DNA from: Setaria digitata
Lineage: Eukaryota > Nematoda > Chromadorea > Rhabditida > Setariidae
Direction: 5' to 3'
DNA length: 64,000 nucleotides
Assembly: GCA_003640385.1 (NCBI GenBank)
Contig: RCAB01000279.1
Span: forward strand, 1 to 64,000
The notes under the pieces were generated by a model that made no database searches, was not told where the DNA came from, and was given only the letters and a program-made list of their open reading frames with translations. The stretch's first letter is position 1; the number at the start of each line of letters is the position of its first letter. Shown here piece by piece: positions 63,201 through 64,000 of the stretch. The translations under genes and the position numbers were made by a program.

Positions 63201-64000
63201 GCTTCTTTTAGCGATAATAAACCATTATGATCTTTGTCAACTGTCTAAAAATTTTTGCAAACATTTAAATGAAATTATATTGGAAATCAAATAATATGCA
63301 TAGTATTAACGGAATAATTTTTTGTTCTTTTTTTTTTTTGGTTCGAAAGAATGAGAAGCAATATTTACTATTAATTAAATGTTTTTATTGATAAAAACAT
63401 TTAATTCATTTTTGCTACTGACAAAGTAATATTATCGCAATGAAAAGAAAAATTGCTGCTTTTATTTATGTTTATTAATAATAATATTTATTTCAACAAA
63501 AAGAAATCATGAAATTTGTAAAAACAAAAATGCCAAATTTAAAAGGAAAAACAAATGAGTTTTAATTATCATAAATTCTTTCATATTAAAAGCTATATAT
63601 ATATTTTAATATGAAAGAATATATATATATCTTATTAGCTATTTAATGTGAATTTATAAAAAAAGAAAAAGAAAGGAGTAGCTAAACTTTGTGATTCAGT
63701 AAAACTAAAAAAATTAATAAATAAAGTTTTTTTTCTTTTTTTTTTTTAAGGATAAAATGTCATTTTATCCATTATTGATGTGATAGTGTTGAACATGTTC
63801 TTATCCGGAAACAAATAAGAATAAAAATTTGAATAATTAATTTTTAATTATTTCAATTGTTACTAAAAAAAAGAAAAAAAAAAACTTAAATAATTTTGTG
63901 GGAAAAAGAAGAAAAAATTACTTGTAAATATCGTTGTGCAGCACTTTCAGCTTTTGCAAGAACCAATGGTCGAATATCATTGAATTCAATTGATGTTAAA
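60231..64000 (-). CDS. Multi-EF-hand calcium-binding protein, C-terminal part
   Basis: Partial: the gene continues past the right edge. Exons (minus): 63922-64000 (cut), 63035-63244, 62328-62537, 61610-61819, 61084-61200, 60762-60854, 60490-60650, 60231-60378; about 342 residues are visible. At least nine good 12-residue EF-hand loops are seen, in order DKDHNGLLSLKE, DENEDGHIDKKE, DDNNDGELNAPE, DRDGSGTVTMDE, DENEDGQLDAVE, DSDGDGYINNSE, DQDKSGKLDKVE, DMNKDKLVTVDE and DIDNSGDLAPGE, with a tenth loop degenerate (PNSNDEMDSALF). Acidic residues at loop positions 1, 3 and 12 are kept in the nine. The C-terminus is charged and Ser-rich (ends SSASSTKQ) and no membrane segment is visible in this part. 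Three consecutive exons are exactly 210 bases, each holding an EF-hand pair. It is too long for calmodulin or calbindin; I do not know its exact family. Confidence 0.87.
63575..63620. repeat. Perfect inverted repeat, 17-base arms
   Basis: Arm attctttcatattaaaa (63575-63591) is exactly complementary to ttttaatatgaaagaat (63604-63620) around a 12-base AT loop. It lies in an intron of the EF-hand gene. A simple hairpin or a tiny transposon remnant are both possible. Confidence 0.85.

Noticed and set aside
1..64000. CRISPR arrays, bacterial operons, riboswitches, rRNA genes
   Set aside because: No regularly spaced repeat arrays, no ribosome-binding-site gene clusters and no rRNA-like sequence were seen; the window is eukaryotic.

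Overview
The window looks like nuclear DNA of a parasitic nematode, most probably a filarial or other spirurid worm. It is very AT-rich, with long A and T runs. Genes are split into many short exons by introns of roughly 50 to 800 bases with GT...AG ends, and candidate trans-splice acceptors lie just upstream of start codons. The co-Smad MH1 and MH2 domains, CDC45, MAK16 and RPC5 are clearly animal proteins. The species assignment is inference; no database was searched. Exon models were built by hand from splice signals, reading phase and recalled protein families, and exon lengths sum to whole codons in every complete model given here.

Layout. 1-2357: no intact gene, one decayed coding-like stretch. 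2358-6167 (-): RPC5 (POLR3E), 11 exons. 6022-6728 (+): a small tentative gene whose first exon overlaps RPC5 exon 1 on the other strand. 7597-10085 (+): an unrecognised single-pass membrane protein. 11429-13871 (+): a BTB-BACK protein. 15266-20588 (-): CDC45, 14 exons. 22207-24425 (+): MAK16, 7 exons, head to head with CDC45. 25228-31097 (-): a co-Smad (SMAD4/SMA-4 type), 16 exons, tail to tail with MAK16. 31098-44925: almost 14 kb without a convincing gene, rich in ATT/GAT microsatellites. 44926-52772 (+): an unrecognised proline-motif and polyglutamine protein of about 869 residues. 54842-56997 (-): an unrecognised acidic Ser/Glu-rich protein. 58481-58553 (+): tRNA-Lys(TTT). 60231-64000 (-): the C-terminal part of a long multi-EF-hand protein that runs off the right edge.

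Several genes serve core nuclear functions: RNA polymerase III (RPC5, and a tRNA it would transcribe), replication origin firing (CDC45), 60S ribosome assembly (MAK16) and TGF-beta transcription control (co-Smad). They are neighbours rather than an operon; most adjacent pairs are divergent or convergent.

The most notable observations are three non-GT introns among about 74 inferred (two GC-AG introns with an identical AG|GCAGGCAT donor and one apparent GA-AG intron in the co-Smad gene), a possible coding-on-coding antisense overlap at the RPC5 5' end, a remnant exon copy in the acidic gene, three 210-base EF-hand exons, three SH3-ligand-like PxxxPR motifs in the 44.9-52.8 kb gene, a GC-richer island in that gene's first intron, and single-N joins where about 105 bases are repeated on both sides, which look like assembly artefacts.
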